DNA from: an uncultured Aquimarina sp.
Lineage (GTDB): Bacteria; Bacteroidota; Bacteroidia; Flavobacteriales; Flavobacteriaceae
Assembly (NCBI GenBank): GCA_947498775.1
Contig: CANMLL010000007.1
Span: forward strand, 124,001-188,000
Direction of reading: 5' to 3'
Length of the DNA stretch: 64,000 nucleotides
The position numbers and the translations under genes are program-made. How positions within the stretch are numbered: position 1 is the first letter of the stretch; the number at the start of each line of letters is the position of its first letter. Shown in pieces: positions 8,973 through 17,289 of this stretch. The notes beneath the pieces were generated by a model. It saw only the letters and a list, made by a program, of their open reading frames with translations. It was not told the DNA's origin and made no database searches.

Positions 8973-9446
8973 ATGAACATCAAACTACTGGTAATTGGCA
9001 AGACAGATAATAAACAACTTGAAGATCTTATCAATATCTACATCAAGAGGTTAGGACATTATATCAAATTTAATCTTGAGGTCATTCCGGATATAAAAAA
9101 TGCTAAAAACTTAAGTGAGGTTCAACAAAAAGAAAAAGAAGGGAAATTAATTTTAAATAAAGTTGAAAATTCCGATTCTTTAATTTTATTAGATGAAAAT
9201 GGAAAACAATATAACTCTATTGGTTTTTCTGATTTTTTACAAAAACATATGAATAGTGGTGTAAAACAATTGGTTTTTGTGATCGGAGGGCCTTATGGTT
9301 TCAGTCCTGAAGTGTATAGTCGGGCCAATGGTAAAGTATCATTATCCAAAATGACATTTTCTCACCAAATGATTCGATTATTTTTTATCGAACAATTGTA
9401 TAGAGGTTTCACCATATTAAAAAATGAGCCCTATCACCATCGATAA
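8973..9446 (+). CDS. rlmH: 23S rRNA (pseudouridine1915-N3)-methyltransferase RlmH
   Basis: 157-residue SPOUT methyltransferase that acts on helix 69 of the assembled 70S ribosome. It begins MNIKLLVIGKTDNK and has the knot-forming, AdoMet-binding block VFVIGGPYGFSPEVY followed by LSKMTFSHQMIRLFFIEQLY and the invariant C-terminal NEPYHH. The size matches the family. It is divergent from nadC and separated from it by 140 bp. Confidence 0.97.
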   Translation: MNIKLLVIGKTDNKQLEDLINIYIKRLGHYIKFNLEVIPDIKNAKNLSEVQQKEKEGKLILNKVENSDSLILLDENGKQYNSIGFSDFLQKHMNSGVKQLVFVIGGPYGFSPEVYSRANGKVSLSKMTFSHQMIRLFFIEQLYRGFTILKNEPYHHR

Positions 9447-9550
9447 AGCATTTTTCAATAACAAGAATAGGCAAACAATTTTTGAATAATTAACGCATCA
9501 TAATAAAAGATCAGATTAATTATATTTGTTCACTAATCAACCTATCACCT

Positions 9551-10444
9551 ATGCTACACTACCTGAAGCTAATACAATATGACAACCTGGTGCTAATTGC
9601 TTTTGCACAACTTTGTGTTAAATATGGACTTTTTGAACCTTTTGGAGTAGCCATCACACTTAGCGATTTTGGCATGGCATTGCTCGTCATTGCCACTATT
9701 TGTATTGCTGCAGCAGGCAACATCATTATAGCTATTTATAATCAAGAAGGGCGAGTTTTACTGTATGCCTCTATCACCGAAACATCTGCCAATAGATTAT
9801 TCATTATCTTCAATGCAATTGGGGTTCTTATAGGTTTTTATCTATCTAATCTTATTGGGAAACCTGGATTTGCAGCTCTATTTGTTCTCGTTTCGGGTAT
9901 CTTCTATATTTACGCTTCGTATCTAAAAGAAATAGTAGGGGTCAAAAATATTGTTATTGGTATATTGGCCGCTTTAAGTTTGATCGTTGTTGGAATTTTT
10001 GATCTCCTTCCGGCCATTACTGAAAAAAACAGAGAATCACAGACCGTAATATTCTCTATTATTCTTGACTATTCGATATTTGCCTTTATTATAATTACTC
10101 TTAGGGAACTAGTGAAAGATTGTTTAACGATAGATAGAGGTCACAATATTGGACTTAAAACCATTCCTATAGTTTTTGGAAAAAGCCGAACGATTAAATT
10201 AATTGGTGCCACAGCATTAATCCCAATTGCCGCTGTATTTTTTTATATATACACCTACCTTTTTTCTAATACCCAAGCCGTTATTTTTATATTAGTATTA
10301 CTTATAGCTCCTCTTCTATACTTTATGATCAGAAGTTTTACTGCAGCATCGGATAAACATATTATTCACCTAAAACTAATCTTAAAAGTTATCTTGTTTA
10401 CCGCTTCGATATCTTTGTTATTTTATCAATTTATTCTGAAATAA
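9551..10444 (+). CDS. UbiA-family prenyltransferase homologue, active-site motif degenerate
   Basis: 297 residues and about eight membrane helices. Overall sequence and position before maf match the flavobacterial UbiA-like protein annotated as geranylgeranylglycerol-phosphate geranylgeranyltransferase. UbiA enzymes bind prenyl diphosphate-Mg2+ through an NDxxDxxxD motif after helix 2. The aligned stretch here is NIIIAIYNQEGR (57-68), with Ala61, Asn64 and Arg68 in place of the three Asp. The second motif (RELVKDCLTIDRGH, 185-198) keeps D190 and D195 but has His at 198. It is either catalytically dead or has changed function. -7 box TATATTTG lies at 9521-9528. Confidence 0.75.
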   Translation: MLHYLKLIQYDNLVLIAFAQLCVKYGLFEPFGVAITLSDFGMALLVIATICIAAAGNIIIAIYNQEGRVLLYASITETSANRLFIIFNAIGVLIGFYLSNLIGKPGFAALFVLVSGIFYIYASYLKEIVGVKNIVIGILAALSLIVVGIFDLLPAITEKNRESQTVIFSIILDYSIFAFIIITLRELVKDCLTIDRGHNIGLKTIPIVFGKSRTIKLIGATALIPIAAVFFYIYTYLFSNTQAVIFILVLLIAPLLYFMIRSFTAASDKHIIHLKLILKVILFTASISLLFYQFILK

Positions 10445-10447
10445 ATC

Positions 10448-11035
10448 ATGCTGAAAGAGATACTAAAAGATCACACCATAATTCTTGCCTCAGGATCCCC
10501 TAGAAGGCAGCAGTTTTTTAAAGATCTAGATCTAGATTTTACAATACAGGTAAAAGAGATAGAAGAGGTCTATCCGGATCATCTTGAAGCAGAAGAAATT
10601 TCAGATTATCTGGCACAGTTAAAAGCTAAAGCCTTCACCGATCTAAAATCGAATGCTATATTAATTACCAGCGATACAATTGTATGGCATAAAAACAAAG
10701 CCCTGGGTAAGCCAAAAAATCTTGACGAAGCCAAACAAATGATTGCTTCGTTATCTAATGACACACATACGGTTATTACTTCAGTTTGTTTTAGAACAAA
10801 TAAACAAGTAAAAGTAGTTAACCATACTACAAAAGTTACATTTAAAAAACTTACTACAGAAGAGATTACATATTATGTAGATACGTATCAACCATTGGAT
10901 AAAGCTGGAGCATACGGAATACAAGAATGGATCGGTTTTATCGGAATTACAACAATAGAAGGAAGCTATTTTAATGTTATGGGACTACCTACCCATCTTG
11001 TTTATGAAACGTTAACTTCTCTTGCCACATCATAG
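10448..11035 (+). CDS. maf: Maf family nucleotide pyrophosphatase
   Basis: 195 residues. Maf/YhdE-type house-cleaning NTP pyrophosphatase for dTTP/UTP and modified pyrimidines. Motifs: ILASGSPRRQQFFKDLDLDF, ITSDTIVWHKNKALGKPKN and YQPLDKAGAYGIQEWIGF, with the catalytic Asp in TSDT. It begins 3 bp after the UbiA-like gene, so the two are probably co-transcribed. Confidence 0.94.
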   Translation: MLKEILKDHTIILASGSPRRQQFFKDLDLDFTIQVKEIEEVYPDHLEAEEISDYLAQLKAKAFTDLKSNAILITSDTIVWHKNKALGKPKNLDEAKQMIASLSNDTHTVITSVCFRTNKQVKVVNHTTKVTFKKLTTEEITYYVDTYQPLDKAGAYGIQEWIGFIGITTIEGSYFNVMGLPTHLVYETLTSLATS

Positions 11036-11078
11036 GTTTATTGTAATTTGCGATGTAAGTAAATTAACAAACGTAACT

Positions 11079-12011
11079 ATGAAAAAGTTAATCATACTAT
11101 TCGGGATTTTATGTGTTCTAGTGATTATCGCTTGTAGCAATATCAAAGCAGATGAGTCTAGTAAAATTATAGATACTTCAACTGAAAACAATAAAAAATC
11201 ACCAAAAAAACTTTCTGAAGCTTTTAAAAAATATTGGTATGCCGGTAATGCTGAAATCTCATCTTATCAGCTAGAACAAGCCCGTTACGGAGAGGTAAGA
11301 AAAGGCAAAGCTGTACTCATTTATGTAACCGAAGATTTTTTACCAAAAGAACAAGTAAAAGCAGATGGACAAAACCCTAATAATATACCCGTACTAAAGT
11401 TAAATGCTACCAAAAAATTCAATACTGGCATTTATCCCTATTCGATTATGCAGAGCACCTTTTATCCGGTTTCAGATAATCAACATGCTGTAAAAGTATC
11501 CAGTTCTATGCAAGAATGGTGTGGGCACGTATATGCACAATTAAATAATCGAAAAAAATTCGAGATTATATCTCACTCCTACTTTCAGAATGAGGCCGAT
11601 CAAGAGTTTTCTTTGGATAAAGCTATTCTGGAAAATGAGCTCTGGACCAAAATACGTATCAATCCAGATGATCTTCCGCAAGGAGACATTAAAATCATTC
11701 CTTCTTTTGAATATACCCGATTACGGCATAAAGAAATAAAAGCTTATGCTGCAAAAACCTCTCTCAAAAATGAAGGTAGTACAAACATTTATACTGTCGA
11801 ATACCCAAAGCTAAACAGAAGTATTAGTATAACCTTTAACAGTTCTTTTCCGTACGAAATTGAGGGATGGACAGAGACTTTTAAAAGTGGTTTTGGACCA
11901 AATGCCAAAGAACTCACAACAAAGGCTACCAAAATAAAGCAAATCAAATCTGCCTATTGGGGTAAGAACAGCAACAAAGATCAGGTTTTAAGAGAAGAAC
12001 TAGGATTATAA
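11079..12011 (+). CDS. Conserved flavobacterial lipoprotein of unknown function
   Basis: 310 residues from ATG 11079. A lipoprotein signal MKKLIILFGILCVLVIIACS ends at a lipobox Cys, arguing for this start over upstream in-frame sense codons that overlap maf. The mature protein has FKKYWYAGNAEISSYQLEQA, an IYVTEDFLP segment and a long beta-rich region, with no catalytic motif that I recognise. Because it follows maf, relatives may carry a Maf label by transfer, but nothing here resembles a pyrophosphatase. The lipobox implies an outer-membrane or periplasmic site. Confidence 0.75.
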   Translation: MKKLIILFGILCVLVIIACSNIKADESSKIIDTSTENNKKSPKKLSEAFKKYWYAGNAEISSYQLEQARYGEVRKGKAVLIYVTEDFLPKEQVKADGQNPNNIPVLKLNATKKFNTGIYPYSIMQSTFYPVSDNQHAVKVSSSMQEWCGHVYAQLNNRKKFEIISHSYFQNEADQEFSLDKAILENELWTKIRINPDDLPQGDIKIIPSFEYTRLRHKEIKAYAAKTSLKNEGSTNIYTVEYPKLNRSISITFNSSFPYEIEGWTETFKSGFGPNAKELTTKATKIKQIKSAYWGKNSNKDQVLREELGL

Positions 12012-12032
12012 TGAATAAAACAATCACTTGAA

Positions 12033-12320
12033 ATGAAAAAATTATCAGAATCTGAAATACAAGAACGATTAAAAGATATTGATGGTTGGGAGTATTACGA
12101 AAATGCAATCCATACTACTTTTGAATTTAATGATTTTAAAGATGCCTTTTCAGTAATGACGCGTATCGCATTTGAAGCTGAATTACAGCAACACCATCCC
12201 GATTGGTCCAACGTATACAATAAACTGCAAATTAGTCTTTCTACACACGATGCTGGTGGAGTTACTGAAAATGATTTTAATCTTGCCAAAACAATCGAAG
12301 ATATTATCCAAGGGGAATAA
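12033..12320 (+). CDS. 4a-hydroxytetrahydrobiopterin dehydratase (PCD/DCoH)
   Basis: 95 residues. Pterin-4a-carbinolamine dehydratases recycle the tetrahydrobiopterin cofactor used by aromatic amino acid hydroxylases. The active-site block QHHPDWSNVYNKLQISLSTHDAGG with the HHPDW core is intact, as is the C-terminal DFNLAKTIEDI. It follows the lipoprotein gene by 21 bp. No aromatic amino acid hydroxylase lies in the window. Confidence 0.92.
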   Translation: MKKLSESEIQERLKDIDGWEYYENAIHTTFEFNDFKDAFSVMTRIAFEAELQQHHPDWSNVYNKLQISLSTHDAGGVTENDFNLAKTIEDIIQGE

Positions 12321-12374
12321 TTTGTAAAGAACAAAAAATCATATTCTCATTTTTGAATGGATGCCACACAAACA

Positions 12375-12406
12375 TTTGCCAAAAACTTCCTTTCTACTTA
12401 TGTTTG
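12375..12406 (+). promoter_or_regulatory. Promoter of yebC
   Basis: TTTG (12375-12378), a 20-nt spacer and TATGTTTG (12399-12406) match the Bacteroidota -33/-7 pattern exactly. The ATG follows at 12430, so the leader would be about 15 nt. Confidence 0.7.
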
Positions 12407-12429
12407 TATTTAGATTTTAAAATTAGCAT

Positions 12430-13155
12430 ATGGGAAGAGCTTTCGAATTTAGAAAAGCACGTAAAATGAAACGTTGGTCTGCTATGGCCAAGGCGTTTAC
12501 AAGAATAGGCAAAGACATTGTAATGGCTGTAAAAGAAGGTGGTCCAGATCCGGCTTCAAACTCTCGTTTAAGAGCTGTTATACAAAATGCGAAGTCTGTA
12601 AACATGCCTAAAGATAATATTGAAAGAGCAATCAAAAAGGCTTCAGATAAAGAACAAGGAGAGTATAAAGAAGTGCTTTTTGAAGGATATGCTCCTCATG
12701 GTATCGCCATATTAGTAGAAACTGCAACAGACAACAACAATAGAACTGTAGCCAATATTCGATCTTATTTTAATAAATGTGATGGAAATTTAGGTACTTC
12801 GGGATCTGTAGAATTTATGTTTGATCACACCTGTAACTTTAGAATAAATAGTGAAGGTATTGATCCAGAAGAGCTAGAACTTGAGTTTATAGATTTTGGC
12901 GCAGAAGAGGTATTTCAGGATGACGATGGAATTTTAATTTATGCACCTTTTGGAAGTTTTGGCGCTTTACAAAAAGAGCTCGAAAGCCGAAATATTGAGA
13001 TTTTATCATCTGGTTTTGAACGCATCCCCCAGGTTACCAAAAAATTAACTCCAGAGCAAGCCGCTGATGTAGAAAAGTTATTAGAAAAAATTGAAGAAGA
13101 TGATGATGTACAAAACGTATATCATACCATGGAAGAGTCTTCTTCTGAAGGATAA
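12430..13155 (+). CDS. YebC/PmpR family (TACO1-like) regulatory protein
   Basis: 241 residues. It starts MGRAFEFRKARKMKRWSAMA and contains the family blocks KEGGPDPASNSRLRAVIQNA, NMPKDNIERAIKKAS, GYAPHGIAILVETATDNNNR and a C-terminal EDDDVQNVYH. Family members have been described as DNA-binding regulators and, more recently, as ribosome-associated translation factors. The sequence alone does not decide between these roles. It has its own promoter. Confidence 0.93.
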   Translation: MGRAFEFRKARKMKRWSAMAKAFTRIGKDIVMAVKEGGPDPASNSRLRAVIQNAKSVNMPKDNIERAIKKASDKEQGEYKEVLFEGYAPHGIAILVETATDNNNRTVANIRSYFNKCDGNLGTSGSVEFMFDHTCNFRINSEGIDPEELELEFIDFGAEEVFQDDDGILIYAPFGSFGALQKELESRNIEILSSGFERIPQVTKKLTPEQAADVEKLLEKIEEDDDVQNVYHTMEESSSEG

Positions 13156-13182
13156 ATAGCAATAATCATAAATCACTTTAAA

Positions 13183-13330
13183 AGGTCTGAAAAGTATATT
13201 ATTTACGATCCTGTCACATTAGCAGAGTCGAAATGTATTGAAAACCAAAGGTTATTATTTCTCGACTCCTAGTTTATACTGAGCAAAGTCGAAGTACTCG
13301 AAATGACAGAGAAAGTTACTTTTCAGACCT
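13183..13330. repeat. Palindrome-bounded intergenic repeat
   Basis: Perfect 14-bp arms AGGTCTGAAAAGTA (13183-13196) and TACTTTTCAGACCT (13317-13330) enclose 120 bp. The interior contains TCGACTC...GAGCAAAGTCGAAGTACTCGA...AATGACA, words of the common flavobacterial spacer repeat that recurs in another form near 41840-41890 and 44742-44766. It lies just downstream of yebC and could act as a transcript end or be a mobile remnant. Confidence 0.6.
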
Positions 13331-13371
13331 CTTTATTTTTAATATTTTCGCCCTCCAATTTATAAACCTAA

Positions 13372-13896
13372 AAATACAATCAAAACCTAATTTATTTATT
13401 TGTTCTTGCGTTTACTTCAATTTTATCTTCATGCTCGAGTGATGATGATACTAACTCTCAAGAAAATGATAATTTCATCTCATTTGATGAAAATAACGTC
13501 TCAATTAATTCGGTAATTATTGAAGATTTTGGAAGCATCGTTGAAGACACTTATTATACATATAATTTCCTATTTACTGGTGCTCAAGACGGAAAAGAAT
13601 ATTTCGTTGTTTTAGTATGATTATCGCCTAATGAAGGAACTAGTAACTTTTCATTTAGACCAGGCACATTTAACTATGTAAACCCAGCACCAGCAGAACC
13701 GACTTTTTATTTAGAATCTGGTGAATTATCAATAGATAACGTAGACCAACCAAAAGGAAAAGTCGGTCAAGTTATTGTTTCCGAAATTGGAGAAGACAGC
13801 TATGATATTTCTGCCAACGTTACTTTGAAAAATGATAAAGTAGTTACTCTAGAATACAATCGTAAATTTAAAATTGTAGAACAACCACAACCATAA
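13372..13896 (+). pseudogene. Degenerate lipoprotein gene (no start, in-frame TGA)
   Basis: In one frame the sequence reads a lipoprotein-like N-terminus (IYLFVLAFTSILSSCSSDDD) and then about 140 coherent codons ending VEQPQP and TAA at 13894-13896. A TGA at 13618-13620 interrupts the frame, and there is no ATG, GTG or TTG between the upstream TAA (13369-13371) and the signal region. It is followed by a strong terminator, so it was once a complete transcription unit. Similar CSSDD lipoproteins are common in this family. Function is unknown. Confidence 0.6.
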
Positions 13897-13921
13897 GTAA
13901 TGGTTTCTTGGCTATTATCTC

Positions 13922-13954
13922 AAAAAGGGTTTAGTAATACTAAGCTCTTTTTTT
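13922..13954 (+). terminator. Intrinsic terminator after the broken lipoprotein gene
   Basis: A 13-bp stem AAAAAGGGTTTAG/CTAAGCTCTTTTT (13922-13934 with 13940-13952; two G-T wobbles), a 5-nt loop TAATA and a run of seven T. Confidence 0.8.
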
Positions 13955-13988
13955 GTTATGTTTAGTATATCTAATCGACTACATATAG

Positions 13989-14179
13989 AAGTAAGTTTAA
14001 ACTTTTTTATTCTATCAGAGGACCACGCACAAAAGGAGTCAGTTAATGCGCTTGCAAGTGGTTTTTGATCAATCTAAGTGTTTTTCGTATTTCATAGCTG
14101 CGCTACTAAGTAAGAAAAAGACAAAAATTGAGTAAAAAAAGACATTTTTATAACGAATTGAAAAAAGTTTAATTCACTT
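13989..14179. repeat. Putative repeat element with diverged inverted ends
   Basis: Ends AAGTAAGTTTAAACTTTT (from 13989) and AAAAAAGTTTAATTCACTT (to 14179) are imperfect inverted copies and resemble the arms of the repeat at 5597-5669. The interior holds ATAGCTGCGCTAC...GTAAGAAA (14094-14117), which resembles the reverse strand of the core of the element at 26154-26314 (about 19 of 24 positions). No open reading frame of note lies inside. Alignment was by eye. Confidence 0.45.
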
Positions 14180-14194
14180 CATAAAATTCAAAGC

Positions 14195-14695
14195 ATGAAA
14201 AAATTACTAATACTACTTCTTTTTTCTTTAGGATATTTCTCCTATGCCCAAAATATGAATAATGATACAATACAAGAAATTATTCAGAAACATGCAGATA
14301 CCCTTGGAGGTACTAAAGGTAATTGGAAATTTATATACAAAGAAATACCAATGCTTTGCGTTACCGATGAGCAAAATAATAGAATGAGGATCATTTCCCC
14401 CATTACAGAATCAGACAATCTAGACAAGGACCTATTACTAGATTCAATGACCGCTAATTTTCATTCTGCATTAGATGTAAAATATGCTATTTCTAATGGA
14501 ATTTTATGGTCGGTGTATATCCACCCATTAAAAGAACTCACTAATCAACAAGTAGAAAGCGCTATATCTCAGGTGTATTATGCTGCCAGAACTTTTGGAA
14601 CGACATTTACCAGTACCGAATTAATTTTTGGAGGAGGAAATGTCAAAGAAAAACAAGAAGAAAAAATAAAAGAGGAGAAAACTCGTAAGTTTTAA
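14195..14695 (+). CDS. Secreted protein of unknown function
   Basis: 166 residues. Signal peptide MKKLLILLLFSLGYFSYAQ, then a mixed alpha/beta domain of about 125 residues (IIQKHADTLGGTKGNWKFIY, LLDSMTANFHSALDVKYAIS, ILWSVYIHPLKELTNQQVES) and a charged tail EKQEEKIKEEKTRKF. I recognise no catalytic motif. Its stop codon overlaps the stop of the convergent acyltransferase gene by 4 bp. A periplasmic location is inferred from the signal peptide. Confidence 0.65.
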   Translation: MKKLLILLLFSLGYFSYAQNMNNDTIQEIIQKHADTLGGTKGNWKFIYKEIPMLCVTDEQNNRMRIISPITESDNLDKDLLLDSMTANFHSALDVKYAISNGILWSVYIHPLKELTNQQVESAISQVYYAARTFGTTFTSTELIFGGGNVKEKQEEKIKEEKTRKF

Positions 14696-15246
14696 TCTAC
14701 ATTAAAACTATATTTTGGTATTTTTCCCTTTACTCCCTTAAAGAAATCATACATAAATTTCATATCTTTTTCCATGTTATCTGTAGGGTAAAAAGGTTCT
14801 GAAATCTTATTCTGTTTCTTCCCAAAGTCAAAAGTGACCATAATAATAGGAACTTTTGCTGCTTTTGCGATATGGTAAAAACCCGTTTTCCACTCAGAGA
14901 CTTTTTTGCGCGTGCCTTCTGGTGCAATGGTAAGACGTAACTCATCTCTTTCTTCGAATGATTTTGCTATGGCTTCAACTTTATTTTGACCAGGAGTTCT
15001 ATCCAAAGGGATACCACCTACTTTTTTAAGATACCATCCCAAAGGCCATTTGAACAATTCTTTTTTTGCCATAAAATGTATTCGAACACCATCAATCTTC
15101 CGAATTAATAATCCGATATAAAAATCATGCCAACTCGTATGAGGCACAGCAATAACAACGCACTTATTTACCCTATTTTTACTGAAATCCCCTATCATTT
15201 TCCAACCCAAGATGTTATGATAAATAAAAGAATAAAGAAGTTTCAT
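14692..15246 (-). CDS. PlsC-like 1-acyl-glycerol-3-phosphate acyltransferase family protein
   Basis: 184 residues. The acyltransferase blocks are HTSWHD (HxxxxD catalytic motif), FMAKKELFKWPLGWYLKKVG, GIPLDR and TIAPEGTRKKVSEWKTGFY (EGTR). The protein is short and has no long hydrophobic anchor, like other small PlsC-domain proteins of Bacteroidota. It probably moves an acyl chain to a lysophospholipid, but the acceptor cannot be read from sequence. It lies next to the KdsB-KdnB gene, 36 bp away on the same strand. Confidence 0.85.
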   Translation of the reverse strand: MKLLYSFIYHNILGWKMIGDFSKNRVNKCVVIAVPHTSWHDFYIGLLIRKIDGVRIHFMAKKELFKWPLGWYLKKVGGIPLDRTPGQNKVEAIAKSFEERDELRLTIAPEGTRKKVSEWKTGFYHIAKAAKVPIIMVTFDFGKKQNKISEPFYPTDNMEKDMKFMYDFFKGVKGKIPKYSFNVD

Positions 15247-15282
15247 AAAAATGAGTTGTAATAGCGAGATTTTAAAAAAATA

Positions 15283-17160
15283 TTATAAAGATCGATAGAT
15301 CTTTTTTAGCGTACTGGGGTTCACTTGTGTTCTCCAATCAACACCCAATGCATTTTCCCATAAAGGCTCAAGACTTAGGGCAACGGTAGTCATTGTATTT
15401 AACTGATCCTCGGTTATGTTTGCACAAATATTATCTGGAAGATTAATACTATGATAATCTTTCATTTTTTTAAATACTGCAACACCTTCTGGATAGTATT
15501 TTTCTAATTTATCAAATACAATACAATTACCAATTCCATGTTTTATACCCAAAACATAAGCTAATCCATAGCTCATTGCATGAGCTACGCCCACTTGAGA
15601 ATAAGCAATACTCATTCCCCCATGCCAGGAAGCCATCATTAACTTCGCATCAGCTTCTTCTTTGCTTAAACCATTGCCTATAAAGATTTCTTTGCATAGA
15701 TCCAATGCCTTTTCTCCATAACTTTGGCTAAATGCATTTAAATACGTACCATCAAGAGATTCTACACAATGGATATAACAATCCATACCAGTATAAAACC
15801 ATTGGTCTTTCGGGACGTCTTTAACAAGCTCCGGATCCAAAATAACTTGATCAAATGGAGTAAAATCAGAATTGATTCCTAATTTACGTTCGGGTCCTGT
15901 AAGCACGGTTGTTCTAGAGACCTCTGCCCCGGTACCCGAAATAGTAGGAACACCTACATGAAAAACGGCCTTGTTCTTAACCAAATCCCAACCTTGATAA
16001 TCCACAGCACTGCCCGGATTAGTAAGCATAATTGCAACTGCTTTACACAAATCTAAAATTGAACCTCCTCCAATTCCTATTATTCCACTAGGAACATATT
16101 GATACTTTCTTTTTAATTTAGAAACAATGTCATCTACCTGAGAAGTTTTTGGTTCTTCAACGGTAGATACATAAATTATTTCATCGGTAGAAGACAAAGG
16201 TATTCTATTCTCTATAAGAGAAGTTTTATTTTCAAAAACACTATCTATCAAATAAATAAATGGAGCAACACCTTTACGTTCACATGATATAATGTTCCCT
16301 ATTTGATTAAATGACCCTTTCCCAAAAACTACTTTAGGCACCATCGGGAAATTTCTATGATTAGACGTATACACTTCGGAAGTGGTAGCTATATATTTTG
16401 TACTCAAAATATCTTCTTTATTAATTATTTTCTTTGCTCTTTCTAAATCTTCCGGGGTATCGATTTCAACACCTTCGTGTTGCGTTTCTATCATTTTAAT
16501 ATTTTTGCCATATTCGAGATATCTAATGCACTCTATTTTTTCTGAAGCTTCTAAAGAACGCATGGGGAGGTTATAAAAATCTAAAATGGCTTGTTTTCTA
16601 AAAGCATATACGCCTTTATGTTTATGGTACGTATACTCTAACTCTTTATCCCGCGGATAAGGAATTGGTGCGCGAGAAAAATATAGGGCATAATTATTTT
16701 CATCTACAATTACTTTAACACTATTAGGATTCATGATATCATCCCAATCACTTATAGGGGTCATCAGGCTTGCTAAATCTATACGATCCGAATCATCCTC
16801 ATAGAATACATTTAAAACCTTTTCCAGACTTTCTCTATCGGTAAACGGTTCATCCCCCTGCACATTAACAACAATATCAACGTCCATGTCTTCAACAGCT
16901 TCAGCAATTCTATCACTACCGCAACTATGTTCATTCTTACTCATAATGGCCTTACCCCCATGAGCGATAATTTCTTGATATATTATATCACTATCTGTTA
17001 CGACGTACACAGACTCAAAAAGCCCTGAATCAACTGTGGCCTCATATGTACGCCTAATTACAGTTTTTCCACCAAGATCTTGCATCAATTTACCAGGAAA
17101 TCGCGTTGCAGCATATCTCGCAGGTATCATTGCGATAATTTTTAAAGTATTTTTGTTCAA
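15283..17160 (-). CDS. KdsB-KdnB fusion: CMP-Kdo/Kdo8N synthetase joined to Kdo 8-oxidase
   Basis: 625 residues. Residues 10-250 are a 3-deoxy-manno-octulosonate cytidylyltransferase: [14 protein letters not shown] (11-24), CGSDRIAEA (80-88), QGDEPF (101-106) and [11 protein letters not shown] (232-242). Residues 265-625 are an iron-dependent alcohol dehydrogenase of KdnB type: nucleotide motif GIGGGSILD (362-370) and metal ligands D460, H464, H527 and H541 in [20 protein letters not shown] and GIKHGIG. In Shewanella separate KdnB and KdnA oxidise and aminate C8 of Kdo, and KdsB activates the product for LPS. No KdnA aminotransferase is in this window. Start is TTG at 17160; ATG at M11 would cut into the KdsB core. 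Confidence 0.88.
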   Translation of the reverse strand: MNKNTLKIIAMIPARYAATRFPGKLMQDLGGKTVIRRTYEATVDSGLFESVYVVTDSDIIYQEIIAHGGKAIMSKNEHSCGSDRIAEAVEDMDVDIVVNVQGDEPFTDRESLEKVLNVFYEDDSDRIDLASLMTPISDWDDIMNPNSVKVIVDENNYALYFSRAPIPYPRDKELEYTYHKHKGVYAFRKQAILDFYNLPMRSLEASEKIECIRYLEYGKNIKMIETQHEGVEIDTPEDLERAKKIINKEDILSTKYIATTSEVYTSNHRNFPMVPKVVFGKGSFNQIGNIISCERKGVAPFIYLIDSVFENKTSLIENRIPLSSTDEIIYVSTVEEPKTSQVDDIVSKLKRKYQYVPSGIIGIGGGSILDLCKAVAIMLTNPGSAVDYQGWDLVKNKAVFHVGVPTISGTGAEVSRTTVLTGPERKLGINSDFTPFDQVILDPELVKDVPKDQWFYTGMDCYIHCVESLDGTYLNAFSQSYGEKALDLCKEIFIGNGLSKEEADAKLMMASWHGGMSIAYSQVGVAHAMSYGLAYVLGIKHGIGNCIVFDKLEKYYPEGVAVFKKMKDYHSINLPDNICANITEDQLNTMTTVALSLEPLWENALGVDWRTQVNPSTLKKIYRSL

Positions 17161-17289
17161 AGTTTGTTGCTTTTCTGTATTTGCAAAATTAACTTTTTTA
17201 AACCAATTTTCTTGCCAACATACATCTTTACTTTCGCTTTTTTATCTTAAAAATATCTTAAATAATATCAAATAAAACACTTAATGATA

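Noticed and set aside
11022..11079. Earlier in-frame start for the lipoprotein downstream of maf
   Set aside because: The added 19 codons overlap maf, and the lipoprotein signal and lipobox fit the ATG at 11079.
12361..12430. Riboswitch-like leader before yebC
   Set aside because: Only about 15 nt lie between the promoter and the ATG, too short for a structured leader.
13183..14179. An insertion sequence in the gene-poor 13.2-14.2 kb stretch
   Set aside because: No transposase-like frame is present; only short inverted repeats and one decayed lipoprotein gene are seen.
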